64,000 nt of DNA from Akanthomyces muscarius. Taxonomy: Eukaryota > Ascomycota > Sordariomycetes > Hypocreales > Cordycipitaceae. The DNA lies in the NCBI RefSeq assembly GCF_028009165.1, contig NW_026611615.1:62001-126000 (forward strand), written 5' to 3'. Positions 12,001 through 23,937 of this stretch are shown here, in pieces. A program made the position numbers and the translations under genes. Below the pieces are notes generated by a model that worked only from the letters and a program-made list of their open reading frames with translations, was not told where the DNA came from and ran no database searches. The stretch's first letter is position 1, and every line of letters begins with the position of its first letter.

Positions 12001-13575
12001 CTCGACATAACAGACTTTGCAGATGCCGCTATTGGTGTTCCCGGTGAAGGCCTTAATGTTGAGCAACGTAAGCGTCTGACTATTGGCGTAGAGCTCGCTG
12101 CGAAGCCGGAGCTGCTCCTCTTTCTGGACGAGCCTACCTCGGGGCTCGATTCGCAGACATCATGGGCTATTCTTGATCTCCTCGACAAGCTGAAGAGAAA
12201 TGGCCAGGCCATCTTGTGCACGATTCATCAGCCTTCTGCTATGCTGTTCCAGCGCTTTGATCGCCTGCTTCTTCTTCAGAGCGGGGGTCAAACTGTATAT
12301 TATGGAGATGTCGGCCAAGACTCGCAAACACTTATCGACTACTTTGTCCGCAATGGAGGGCCGTCGTGCCCTCCAGGCGGCAATCCCGCCGAGTGGATGC
12401 TGGAAGTGATTGGTGCTGCCCCCGGATCCCACTCAGATATTGACTGGTTCAATATCTGGCGTAGTTCCGCGGAGTACGATCGCGTCCAAGAACATCTTGC
12501 GCAACTAAAACGAGCACAGCCCCGACAGATCAGTGCTCGACGGGACATGCCGAAGCCAAATCTCGAGGATAGATCACTCTACGAATTTGCTGCCCCATTT
12601 GCCTCGCAGCTTCGAGAAGTCCAGCTCCGAGTGTTTCAGCAGATCTGGAGGTCTCCCACTTACATCTACTCCAAAATAGCCCTCTGCGTGGCTTCGGCTT
12701 TATTCGTCGGATTCTCCTTGTACCGAACTCCAAATACAATGCAAGGTCTTCAGAACCAGATGTTCTCCATCTTCATGCTTCTGACACTCTTTGGGCAGTT
12801 TATTCAGCAGATCATGCCACAATTTGTCGCCCAGCGCAACTTGTACGAGGCCCGCGAGCGTCCATCAAAAACCTACTCTTGGCGAGTCTTCATGGTATCC
12901 AATATCATTGTTGAGCTCCCGTGGAACACGCTCGTGTCCTTCCTCCTCTTTGCATGTTGGTACTACCCCATTGGTCTCTACCACAACGCCGAGCCCACCG
13001 ACTCTGTCATACTCCGTGGGGCACAAATGTGGCTTTTTGTCTGGACTTTTCTTCTCTTCTCGTCTACCTTTGCACACTTTATGATTGCGGCCTTTGAATC
13101 GGCCGAGAACGCTGGCAACACAGGTAATATGCTTTTTCTGCTCTGTCTTTTATTTTGCGGCGTCCTCGCGACCCCTGCCCAGTTCCCGCGCTTCTGGATC
13201 TTCATGTACCGCATCTCGCCCTTCACTTATCTAGTCAGCGGCATGTTATCTGCCGGCATCGCCAACACGGAGGTCAAATGTGCACCTAACGAGTTTTTGC
13301 ATTTTAATCCGTTCAACGGCACCTGCGATGAGTATATGAAACCTTATATGGGTACCATGGGGGGGTATGTGAACAATGGCTCGGCGGTGGAGGCGTGCGA
13401 CTTCTGCCCGATTGGGGATACTAATGTATTTCTTACCTCTGTCTCGTCTGACTACTCAGACATCTGGCGCAACTTTGGTATCATGTGGGTATTCATTGTA
13501 TTCAATGTTTTTGCTGCGTGTGGCCTGTACTGGTGGGTGCGTGTCCCCAAGGCCCAGAAGAAGAAAACGGACTAG
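9095..13575 (+). CDS. PDR-type (ABCG) full-length multidrug ABC transporter
   Basis: Two exons, 9095-9710 and 9761-13575 (50-bp intron), encode 1476 aa, normal for fungal PDR pumps. Order is NBD1-TMD1-NBD2-TMD2. NBD1 has the degenerate Walker [10 protein letters not shown] (near residue 174), with Cys replacing the Walker Lys as is typical for PDR proteins, and signature [14 protein letters not shown]2 has canonical Walker [10 protein letters not shown] (near 865) and Walker [15 protein letters not shown]. Each TMD has several hydrophobic helices, and Cys-rich extracellular loops precede the last helix. It acts in the plasma membrane, exporting hydrophobic compounds with ATP. An in-frame ATG at 9059 would add 12 residues; I prefer 9095. 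Its position beside the terpene synthase suggests export or self-protection, which is inference. Transcription runs with the FAD enzyme. Confidence 0.95.
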
Positions 13576-14094
13576 TGAGCAGCTCGATGCAGCCGTCCAG
13601 CTTCACTACTCTCCCGTATCCAGATGCCGATATATTTTCTCATTCAGTATTTTACACCTGTCCAAGTACTACAATTCCTAAAACCATTTTTGCGCTTCGT
13701 ATGATGTAGCCTGAAAGAGGCCTTTGCCAGCCTTTGACTGCTCATTGGTATCGCCCTTGAGCCGCAAACTATGGGCCAGCATAGCTACCCTGTGTACACG
13801 TAAATCTTGAGCGGTTAGTGATTCCACGAAGTTACTACCTTGTAGCTCGCGCCAGGCATGGAATAATTCTTTGTCGCGGGATTGGACAATTGTGGCATGG
13901 CGGTTTTACAGAATTGACCACAAGTTGCTTGTCACCGACGCCGCACAATGATACCATACGTTGAATCAAGCTAGAGTCTTTTCTTTTCCCTAGCCATCAA
14001 TCTTCCCAGTGTGTTTGCAGCTTCTCAGTGCCAGAAAATAAATGCACAACGTGCATGGCAATTTTATATAGTTAAGCGTAGTAAAGGTACTTTG
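13576..14094. other. Intergenic region
   Basis: No gene is supported. It should contain the 3' end of the ABC-transporter transcript. No strong repeat or RNA gene is seen. Confidence 0.5.
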
Positions 14095-14720
14095 TCAACG
14101 CCGCAGGCTGCCGACAGGCAACTGGCGTTGGGCCAGCTCTGGTACTAGAACGCTGGGCGAAATGCAGTCAGCGAGTGCGTCACTGCTCCAATCAAACAGT
14201 GAGGTGTCGGCCCCCGGCACGTCACCGAGTGGCGCCGTCAACTCAGGCCTTTCGGCGGCCTGTATCCAGCTCTCAACCTGCAGTTGTATTGTCTCCTCGA
14301 AGCTGGCCTCGCCGCCTTTCATCGTATCGTGAGCCGAAGGCATTGGTGCGTTGGCTAACGGATCAACGCCCTGTCTCGGGAGCCTCCTCCACCAAGCGTG
14401 CGAGCTAAGCGCGGCCCCAAATTCGAGCTGAGCCATACAATGTCTTAAAATACGAGTCTAGAAACATACTCAGGATGAGCAGAGTTAACAGGGGTATACG
14501 CAGCTGTGGAATCCTTGCAGTATGCAAGCTGCAATAGCATTACGCTGCAGAAAATAAAGTCGTGCAAAAGAAAGCTCAAATAATTCATTGTGCATCAGCA
14601 GCAAAGTCCCAATGGTCTGCGCAAAGGCTCCCCGAGCCGACCCGTAGTTGTGTACAGGGTACCTGGACATCGCCGCCGACCCCAGGATGTATGATGTAGT
14701 TACTGGTCATGCACTTAACG
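14095..14720 (-). pseudogene. Possible gene remnant, unrecognised
   Basis: Two minus-strand open stretches look more protein-like than the surroundings: 14485-14670 (containing RYPVHNYGSARGAFAQ and a hydrophobic helix LFELSFARLYFLQ) and 14095-14436 (113 aa, Ser/Pro/Asp-rich, containing FDWSSDALADCISP). I could not join them by clean splice sites in one frame. They may be exons of a degenerated gene or chance frames. I do not recognise a family. Confidence 0.2.
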
Positions 14721-15287
14721 TCCTAATCGTCTCCCCATGATCAGCCCCAGGCATTAGCCCATATCAAGCCCAAACCAAACCAAGGGGACATGTCTTAGAC
14801 TTGCTTATGATGAATTTTTAATACTGTTTCACCCGCACGTTCAATGGCCACTTCCCTGGCAATGTCGCCATCATTACCGACACAGCTCGCTTCTTCACTT
14901 TAACTACACGTGACTTCGCGCGCCATTCACGTCGCGTCGCGTTCCAGCGAATGGCACAGCCAAGATCAACTGCGACGTCATACACTTTTCTGCTGGAGGA
15001 TCTGTATTAATTCTTTAAAAAGAAGAATACTCGCAGGCACTCCTTTCAATTGCCATTGATTGAATCGACGTTCTGCTCATTTCACGTCATCGCCGCAACG
15101 TTTAATTCGGCCAGGTGAACGCAATCTGAGGAGCAATTCACGACCCTCTCAGGGCCACCCGCCACCACATTTCGGAACCAACCCTGCCGCGTGAATCGAA
15201 TCTTCAATTGCACAATCGACTCAATTGAAGCAAAGAACGCTGTCCACGGAGCCTTGAATAGCCATAATAGTCCACATCGCGGAAAAT
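14721..15287. other. Upstream region of the SNF2 gene
   Basis: No gene is supported. The last 200 bases should hold the promoter and leader of the chromatin remodeller starting at 15288. Confidence 0.5.
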
Positions 15288-18093
15288 ATGGAGGCAGGGT
15301 CGTCTTCCGACGTCGAGTCCGTCGTGTCCAAAACGAAAGAGGGTTCAAGCCCCGCGAGCTCCCCGCCGCAAGCAAGCTCCCCGCGCACCAAGTCCGAGAT
15401 AATCAACGATGATGAACTAGAAAACGAAGAGGAGAAGGCTCGTCTGGCCAACAATGCGGCTGAGGAAAAGCGTCGCCAGACCGTCGCCCGCAAGCGCAGA
15501 ACGAAAAAGGCCGAGACCAAAGCTGAACGAGAGGCCAAGGCGAAAGAGCTTGATGAGCTTCTTATGAAGAGTGCTGCATTCAGCGACATTTTGACCAAAA
15601 AGACGCAGGTCCTCGGACGAGTCGGAAGTAGCCTCGACGGGCAAACTCTTGGCGAACATAATTTGCAGATGGCCAAACAGCCAGAGTGCATGATAAATGG
15701 CACCATGCGTGATTACCAGCTAGAGGGACTCACTTGGATGTATGAAATCTGTTCGCAGGGTATGAGCGGCATTCTTGCAGACGAAATGGGACTGGGTAAG
15801 AGGTTGCTGCAATGCTTTAGCGATTACGCATGCTAACAATTCTCAGGTAAAACCGTCCAGACGATAGCGCTTATCGCGTTGCTTCGAGAGCAGGAATCCT
15901 ACCTCGGCCCTCATCTAATCGTCGCTCCTCTGAGCACCCTGTCCAACTGGATGGACGAATTCGAGAAATGGACCCCATCCATCCCCGTCGTCATGTACCA
16001 CGGGACTCCCGCGCAACGCCAAGAGATCTTTTCCAAGAAGATTATGAAGCATCTGAAAAATAGTCGGCCGACCGATAAATTTCCAGTGGTGTGCACGTCC
16101 TACGAGATGGTTCTTCAAGACAAAGCATCTCTGTCGCGCATCAATTGGGAGTTCATCATCATTGTAAATAGACAACTGCGGATCGCCACATCACTCGCGC
16201 TAATCACCTCAATCAACAGGATGAAGGACATCGAATGAAGAACGCCGAAGCCAAGCTGTTCCAAGAGTTGCGTCAATTCACCTCAGCTACTCGTCTGCTC
16301 ATTACTGGAACGCCACTGCAAAACAACCTCAAAGAGCTGTGGTCCCTGCTGCACTTTTTGCTGCCCAACATTTTCACGGACTGGGAATCGTTTGAATCTT
16401 GGTTCGACTTTTCCGGGCTGGAAGATGAACAGGGTACACAAGAATTCATTCAAGATCAAATGAAGCAAGACTTGGTCAAAAAGATGCATCTGATTCTGCA
16501 GCCTCTGCTTCTCCGCCGCATCAAGCAAGACGTCGCCGCATACCTCCCCCAAAAGCGTGAATACGTTCTCTTTGCGCCAATGACAAAAGAGCAGACGGAT
16601 CTCTACAACGTCTTCAGTAACAAAGACGTTGACGTCCGTGAATTCCTCCAGAACAAGGTGGAACAGAAAATCAGGTCGGCGAAACCAGCGTCGCAAAGGC
16701 GCAAGGCCAACGGCATCGAGATTGTGCTTCCTGTCCGCGCCAGCCCCGCGAGCAAGCGATTACAAGACAAGAAAGGAGCACCGCTCGCTACACCAAATGC
16801 CTTTGCCAGGATGATGGGCACTCGCAAGGCCTCCGCCAAAGCTGAGGCGCCAAAGAAAGAGGCTGTGGCCACACCATCCGCGAAGAGAGGCCCGAAGCGC
16901 AAAAGCCAGGCCACTGTGATGGCGGAGCCTGAGCCAAAGAGTGCGAGGTCAAGCCGGGGTTCCACGCCAGCATCTACACGCGGCCGCTCCAGAAAATCAC
17001 AGACTTACAAAGATGCCGACTCAGAAGACGACGATGAGCTCTCCGACGCCGAATTCGAAGCGAAACTCGTTCAAGAGATGGGAAGCTCCGAAGAAGCCAA
17101 CGCAGAGCCAGACTCGAGATCACCCGAGGAGATTGAGCTTGGCCAGACACTCGAGCTAGCCAGTAAGGCACTACCCGACATTCTTTCCCCAACCAGTCGC
17201 TAATACCGTTCACAGAGAAGCAAATCTCCGCCAAGAAATTAAACAACACCCTCGTGCAGCACCGCCTCGTGTGCAACTCGCCGCACAACTTTTACAACCC
17301 CTGGGCCGTCGCGACCGACATCCCCGTCGACGAGTCCATCGTCACCTCCTCGGGCAAGATGCTGCTCCTCGACCGGCTCCTGCGACATCTCCTCGCGCAC
17401 GACCACAAGGTGCTCATCTTCTCGCAGTTCACCATGCAGCTCGACATCCTCGAGGACTACTGCCGCGAGCTGCGCGGCTGGAACGCGTGCCGCATCGACG
17501 GCAGCGTCGCGCAGCAGTCGCGCCGCGCGCAGATCCACGCCTTCAACACGGACCCCGACCATCGCATCTTCCTCCTGTCGACCCGCGCCGGCGGCCAGGG
17601 CATCAACCTCGCCAGTGCCGACACCGTCGTCCTCTTCGACTCCGACTTCAACCCCCAGCAGGACCTGCAGGCGCAGGACCGCTGCCACCGCATCGGCCAG
17701 CAGCGGCCCGTCATCGTGTACCGCCTCGCCACGCGCGGCACCGTCGAGGAGGAGCTGCTGCTCGCGGCCGACGCGAAGCGCCGCCTGGAGAAGCTGGTGA
17801 TTCGAAAGGGCGGCTTCCGGACCATGGGGCAGAAGATGGACGACGGAGGTGGCGAGGCCGTCAAGGTGGATGAGAAGACGCTCGAGCGGCTGCTCCTGAA
17901 GGACGGCCAGGTCTTTGAGACGACGGGCGGCGAGGACATCCTGAGCGAAGCGGACCTGAGCGTGCTGTGCGATCGCAGCGACGCTGCGTATGACAAGGCC
18001 GCGAGCGGCGAGTCGGCCGACGCCGAGGGCTACTGCGTGGTGGAAACCGGCGCCGACTCGATCAAGATGAATTTCAAGGGCAGCAAGGAATAA
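15288..18093 (+). CDS. SNF2-family chromatin-remodelling ATPase, LSH/HELLS (yeast Irc5) type
   Basis: Four exons, 15288-15795, 15847-16163, 16220-17162 and 17216-18093 (introns 51, 56, 53 bp), give 881 aa. The N-terminus is Ser-rich then a charged coiled coil (about 45-105). The helicase core follows: Walker A DEMGLGKT (about 166-173, split by intron 1), DEGH box (276-279, restored by splicing intron 2), TGTPLQNN, then HELICc with [11 protein letters not shown] and [11 protein letters not shown]. Lobe joints such as [20 protein letters not shown] are typical of the LSH/HELLS subfamily. It uses ATP to slide or remodel nucleosomes in the nucleus and is linked to DNA repair and genome stability in fungi (Neurospora MUS-30 is the LSH homologue). 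Between the lobes is a Lys/Ser/Pro-rich insert with AT-hook-like KRGPKRKS and RGRSRKS. Exon 4 is visibly more GC-rich than exons 1-3. Confidence 0.93.
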
Positions 18094-18304
18094 AGGGACA
18101 CGGGCCTTGCAAAGTAACATTGTTGAAACCAGTGTAAGGAAAAGGGAAAAGAATTTACATTCTGTTGTTTTTATACAAATCGGAGTACGGACATTAGCTG
18201 CGTTGTTATGCGCTGTAAGGCTACGAGATGAGATGAATACCACTTTTGCGTAAAAACGATCATTATCCTCTTCCCGAGTCCCCCCCTTTCCCTTGCCGCA
18301 TTTC

Positions 18305-21300
18305 TCAATTCATCTCCGTCACGTACCCAATCTGCTGTCTCGAAGGCCCACCACCAACACTCGGCCCATTCGCTAACCTCCCCGCCAGGCGTTCCTGGCT
18401 CTCAACCAGCTTCCTCTGCGCCTCGATCCTCTTTGCTATTCTCTGCTCCGCGCCGCGGTCCACCCTTTCCAGCTCCTCCCTCTCGCTAATCTTGATCGCG
18501 CTCAGAGCGCGCATGTTGTCCGTGCGTTCCTTGTTCATGCGCGCCTCCCACTCGACGGCCTTGCGCTGGCGCTTGTCCTCGGCGTCCGTCTCGGCCGCGG
18601 CGAGCGCGCGGGTGCGATTCATGGCCGCTTCGGTCACGGCGTGTTGGTCGGCGAGACGCCGCTGGAGCGTCGTCGCGGCCACCGCCTCCTCGAGCTGCGC
18701 GCGGGCGCGCACCGCGCCTAGATCATCGCCGTGCTGCCGCCGGCGCCGCGCGTCCTCCATCTCGGCCTTTTGCGCGGCAATCTGCTGCTCGACCGAGGCC
18801 ATCTCGCGGCGCCGCGCGAGCGCAATGGCGTGCTCTTCCGTATCATGCGTGAGCCGCTCGATCCGGGCGCGGCGCGCACGCTCCGCTGCGGCCATATCGT
18901 CCGGGAGGCCGATAGCGTCGTCAGGCTGCGCATCGCCGCTGGTGGCGTAGTAAGCATCCGAGGCACGGCTAGCGCGCAGTACAGCAAGGAGCTCCTCGCA
19001 GCAGGGCAGCGAGCGCATGACTTTGGAAATGTACATGGTCGGCGAGTAGGTATAGTGCTCGTCGGTACAACGGTTAAAGGGATTGTTGATGTGCTTCCAC
19101 ATGCCGGCCTTCAGAAGCGCTCGTGTTGTGGCGACGGGCGCGAACGAGGCGAAGCACAGGTGCAGAAGCGGCTTGCCGTTGGACTGGATGGCGAGATCGG
19201 ATCCGGCGTCAATGAGAAAGGTCATGACCTTTAGCGTGAGCCGCTCGCGCTCGAGCGACATTTCGGTATCGGTCGCAGCCCGCAAGCAGACTTCTCCAAG
19301 CGCGCTGCGGCCGTCGTGGAGCGGGCTTGGGAAATCGGGATCGTGGCCGGCCTGGACCAGGACTTGGACGGCAGCCAAGTTGAGCTCCCGCGCGGCGTTG
19401 TGCAGCGAGCCGTCGTCGCGGGGGGGCTCGGCGGCGAGAATGCTCGACATGATCTGGACGGCGACGTCGCCTTCCATTTCAGTAGCCATGGAGAGGGGTG
19501 TGCGGTTCATGTAGTCGAGGACGTCGACTTCGGCGCCCTCAATGAGAAGCATCTTAACCACGTCTGGGCGTCGATGCGAAACGGCGAGCGTCAAGGGAGT
19601 GGAATTAGACAAGGAAGATGCCACGTTGACTTTGGCTGCAGCACTGTTAGCATTGAATCGCTGTAAACTCGTTGTCTGTGTCACTTACCTCCTCGCTCAA
19701 TGAGAAGCTCAATGACGGCTTTACTAACGCGCTTCTGGGGCTGAGCAATGGCCCAAGATAGTAGTGTGACCTCCTCCTCACCAACGTCCGGATGCAAGGT
19801 ATACGTGGTGAGCTGATCATGATAATAGCCTGCCTCGAGGAGTGTTGACAAGATCATAGGCGATCGTGGATATTGCTTCATAGCGCGCACCAAGACTGGC
19901 TCGGAGCCTTGCAGCGTCACCATGACATCTATTCGGGCTTCGCCGTCTCGATACTCGGCAAAGAGTTTAAATAGAGCGAGCACTTCGTCCTGGCTGAGCG
20001 CAGTGTCAAATATGCACTGAAATGCTAAAGATAGTGTCTCCGATGTGGGTTTGCAGCCAAGAAGCTTGCGTGTCCACTCAATATTGGCCACCGACGCGGC
20101 CTGTTGGAGAGGCTGGCCGCGGTTGTAGTTGACATCGGCACCATGAGAGACCAGAATTTCGACGAATTCATTTGCAAGATCAATGGTTTCAGGCGTTGAG
20201 CGTTGCATGACCATCAATAAAGAGTTGCTCAAGGCATCTCCGCTTGCTCCCTTATCTAGTAGCAGCTGTGCAGTTTCGAGACCTCTGTGAGTAAACCATT
20301 TGTTGATAGTCTTTGTTGTAAAAGCTCCATTGAAAGCATGGTTGACATGCTTCTGAGCAGTGTCCCGCTGGAGCATGAGTGACAGACACGGAGATGCCAT
20401 GTTTTGCACGGCATCCACCAAGGACTTGCAGCTGTTTGCGGTAGCTGATGCACCACTGTCCAAAAGTAGCCGGACGAGCCGCTCTTCTGGGTCTTCCTCA
20501 TTCACCGCATCATTCAGAACCATGTGTAAGTCCTCGCAGGGCTGCAGGCCGGCCTTGATTAGATCTTCAACAATGGCATAGCGTGTATCGCGGTTAAGGC
20601 TCCATGACCCTTTCAGCGCGCGTACCAGCGTCGGCTGTGACGGTAGTTTCTGCAACAATTGGTTAGCAAAAGGAACAAAATCACGAAGTATATCACGTAC
20701 TTGACTCTGTCCATCGTCCCATGTACCTAAAAGTAGCTGCAAGCTGCGCATAAACGCACTTCGCGTAGCAGCAACGACGGCTTCACCACTGTTATAGTTG
20801 GGATCCGCTCCAGCCGCAAGGAGCACTTTGAGAAGACTTTCTCCCGCTTCGCCATACCTCGCCGCGGACTGAAGCTGCGCATCAATAAACTCCCCAGAGG
20901 CGCCGCAGCGGAGAAGATATTGGAATACGACGGCGCGTTTATCCAGATCAGGTACTTCGGTGGCAGCCTGGAACGCTTCATTTAGCGTCTTCTTTGACGT
21001 TTGGCCATCTGGTTTGAGTAGGACTTTGAGCACGTCAATAGACCCACCACGACAGGCCTCAATAATGGCCTGTCCGTTATTCTTGGTGTTGCTTGCGCCG
21101 TGGGCCATCAATGTGTCGCCAAGAGCAACATCGCCGTCGCGGGCGGCAACCAGGAGAGCAATGGAGGCAGTGTCAGCCGGGACTCCACAAGCCAAAAGCT
21201 GCTTGCAAATATCGTGCCGCACATTTCGCGTTTTAATATCCATAGCCCGTGTGAGCGCGATACTACGTGCCTGAGATGAAGAGCTTGCACTTTTTAGTAG

Positions 21301-23937
21301 TAGCGAGATTAGCTCTGGAGATTCCTTCTCGACAGCGAGAGACAGCACGTCGCCGTCTGCGGTATCTGCCTTGGAGCAAAGAAGCCCTATGAGCTCCTTA
21401 TCTTGCGAATGGACTTTGATAGCATGTTGGAGAGCTCTGTTGACCTCGTTAGGCGGCGCTCCGCCTCCAACGAGGGCCTCTGTGACGGACTTGCGTGCCA
21501 TTTGATCAGCAATACGGAGCGCGTGTGGCAAAGCACAGCCTAGGGATGTAGGTTTGAGGGCTATACGGCTCTTCAGAAGGTGGTTGATGACTAGATTATC
21601 GGCCGCGATAACTGCATGGCATAGCGCAGATGCGTTGAATGCATTGGGGTCTGCGTCATAGTTCAGAAGCATTTCCAGAACATCCAAGCTTGGCTGCAGA
21701 GCCTTGTGCTCGACAATAGACTGTACTTCAAGGATAAGTACGCGATTCAAGTCGAGAGTCTTCGTCGATTTGGACAGAATGGCCTCAAACTTCCACTTCT
21801 TGACATCGTTTGAGAGCTTGGGGGCGAGTGCGTCCAAGCCACGCGCTATTGACGATGCTGATGGGTTCCCATAAAACAGTATCAGCTCAAGAACCTTCGG
21901 ATCTGGATTTTCGATGGCTCTCGTGATAATGGTGCCATCACAGCCATTGATATCAGCGCTGCCTGTTTCCAGAAGTAGCCGAAGAAGTGACATGTCCACG
22001 GGTTTCTCTGCTAGTGTTTCTAGAGTTGCAGTAGCCACTTCTGAGGCACCAATTACTGCGCCAGCACTAAGAAAGATGCTGATCATCTCGAATCTTGACC
22101 GAGGGTCTGGGACCTTCATTGTATCTGGGATACGCGAGGCGGCCGTCTGAGGAGAAATACTCGGTCCCATAATTGCAATGAGATTCAAGTCCATTTGCTT
22201 GATGAGAGGCACGAGGCCTTCTCCAGAGTTGTAATTTATATCAGCGCCACTCGCAACCAGCTGCTTAATGAGATTGTCATCTCTTTGAGACTGAGGCGGC
22301 GCGAGCGCGTCTTGCAGGGCGGCATGGAGACAATCCCCAGAAAGAGACCCCTCCAAAAACAAGCTAACCATTTGGTGACGTTCTTGCAGAGGCAATTTTC
22401 GCGTGAGCTGAAAGACGGATGTGATGGTCTGTGGCGAGGGACGAGCTTTTAGGAGCTTCTGGGCGAGAATGGTGTCGGTTCGAATCACTGCAGTTCGCAA
22501 AGCCTCGCCATCACGATAATCGGCCGAAGCCACTGCATGGGAATTGAGTGGCGAAGCCGCACCGTTTGAAACTGCATTACTTTGCTGGGGAAATCGTGGA
22601 TTCAGAAGCAAGTCAACGGAGCTGAGATCGCCCGACTCCGCTGCATCTACCAAACACTGGCTCAGGGCATGTCCATTGGCACCGCGCCGTAGGAGGTGCA
22701 TCAGAAGAGAATATCGTGCTTCGAACGAAGCTTGCTTCGGGATGAGGCCCACACACGAGGATGCGTATTGCGGGTTCAAAGGCGCCGCGCTGCGTAGCAA
22801 CGTCTCGACAAGCTCCAGCTCTCCGCTGTTGATGGCATACCTGAGCGCGGATGCATCGTTGTATTCGATGGAGACGTTGTAGGAGGATAGAAGAAAGACC
22901 ATGTCATAAAATTGCGACTTGCAGGCCTGTTCTAGGGCCAATGCGGGTGCCTCGCCTGAGGCACCCGCGCACAACAACAGCTCGGCGATATCGAGCTTGG
23001 TAGCTGGACTTATGGAGGGATGTGAGTAAAGCGTGATAAATGCGCTGTTGAGCGACGAAGGCTGCGGTGGCTTGTTTCCCGTGATGATGGCTAGGGCGAC
23101 ATCACGTCGTCCCATATTGACTGCCGTGATGAGTGCCTCTCCTTGATTGTAGTTGCCGTCTCCAGCAGAACGGCTAAGTTGTATGACGTTATCCAGGCAG
23201 CCTGAGCGTGAAGCGTCACCCATGGCCTGCGATATCAGGGCCGGTGAAGGTCGCCCCGCCGAGTTAAGAACCATGCCAATCATACCAGCCTGACCGTGTG
23301 TAGTACAAGCTTGGCGGAAAGCATCTTGGCCGTCGGCCGTCTCACCGACGTTGGCGCCGTACCTCAATAGCAATTCAACAATTGCATTGTCGCTTTTCCG
23401 GATCGCAGCGGGAACGCTAGCATCGATGGCCAATGCGTCAGCATGTGGTATCAAGACCTGGACCATGTCCACGCTGCCGCTCTCGGTGGCGAGACGGAGC
23501 AGCCGGGCTCGGTCTGGCAAAAGATCCACGCTTTTTCGGCGGCTCAAAAGGCCCGACTTTTGTTTCTGGTTTCCTGCTAGGTCGACACCTGCAGCAGAAA
23601 GCTTTGCAATCAAGGCCTCGGCCACGCCCGGTGAGCCGCCATTGGCGACGTGTGTGGCCAGAGCCTCTACAATTTCGCGAGGATCCCAATGCTTGCCCTT
23701 TTTCAAATTGCTTGTGGAAAATGCGCGCGAGAGACCACCCTTGGGCCGAAGCTGCGCGGCATCTGCTGCTCTCCTTTGCATCAAGCTCTCGGCAGCGTCA
23801 TCGTCTCCGGGGCTCTGAAACGCGGGAAGCTGCAGCGGCTTGGTGAGGGTTTTGGGGGCCGGTGGAATTGTCACGCCCCATTCCGAAGATAGCTGGAGAA
23901 TGCGCCTTTGGCGTTCGTTGGGTGTAAATGGCGACAT
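18305..23937 (-). CDS. Very large ankyrin-repeat protein with C-terminal coiled coil
   Basis: Two exons, 19689-23937 and 18305-19635, joined over a 53-bp intron (donor gtaagt), give 1859 aa. After a polar N-terminus (about 1-130), almost the whole protein is divergent ankyrin-like repeats, with recurring LLxxGA, VxLLLxxGAxxN and VELLLRYGANVG elements; the best canonical repeats lie in exon 2 (NSTPLTLAVSHRRPDVVKML). About residues 1665-1840 form a highly charged Arg/Glu/Ala coiled coil. No enzymatic domain is visible, so a scaffold or adaptor role is the most that can be inferred. I chose the ATG at 23937 because upstream in-frame residues to 24123 are Cys/Arg-rich and unlike protein, probably 5' leader. 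It is convergent with the SNF2 gene, 211 bp apart. Confidence 0.85.

Noticed and set aside
17239..18243. 334-aa minus-strand frame
   Set aside because: Shadow of the GC-rich last exon of the SNF2 gene.
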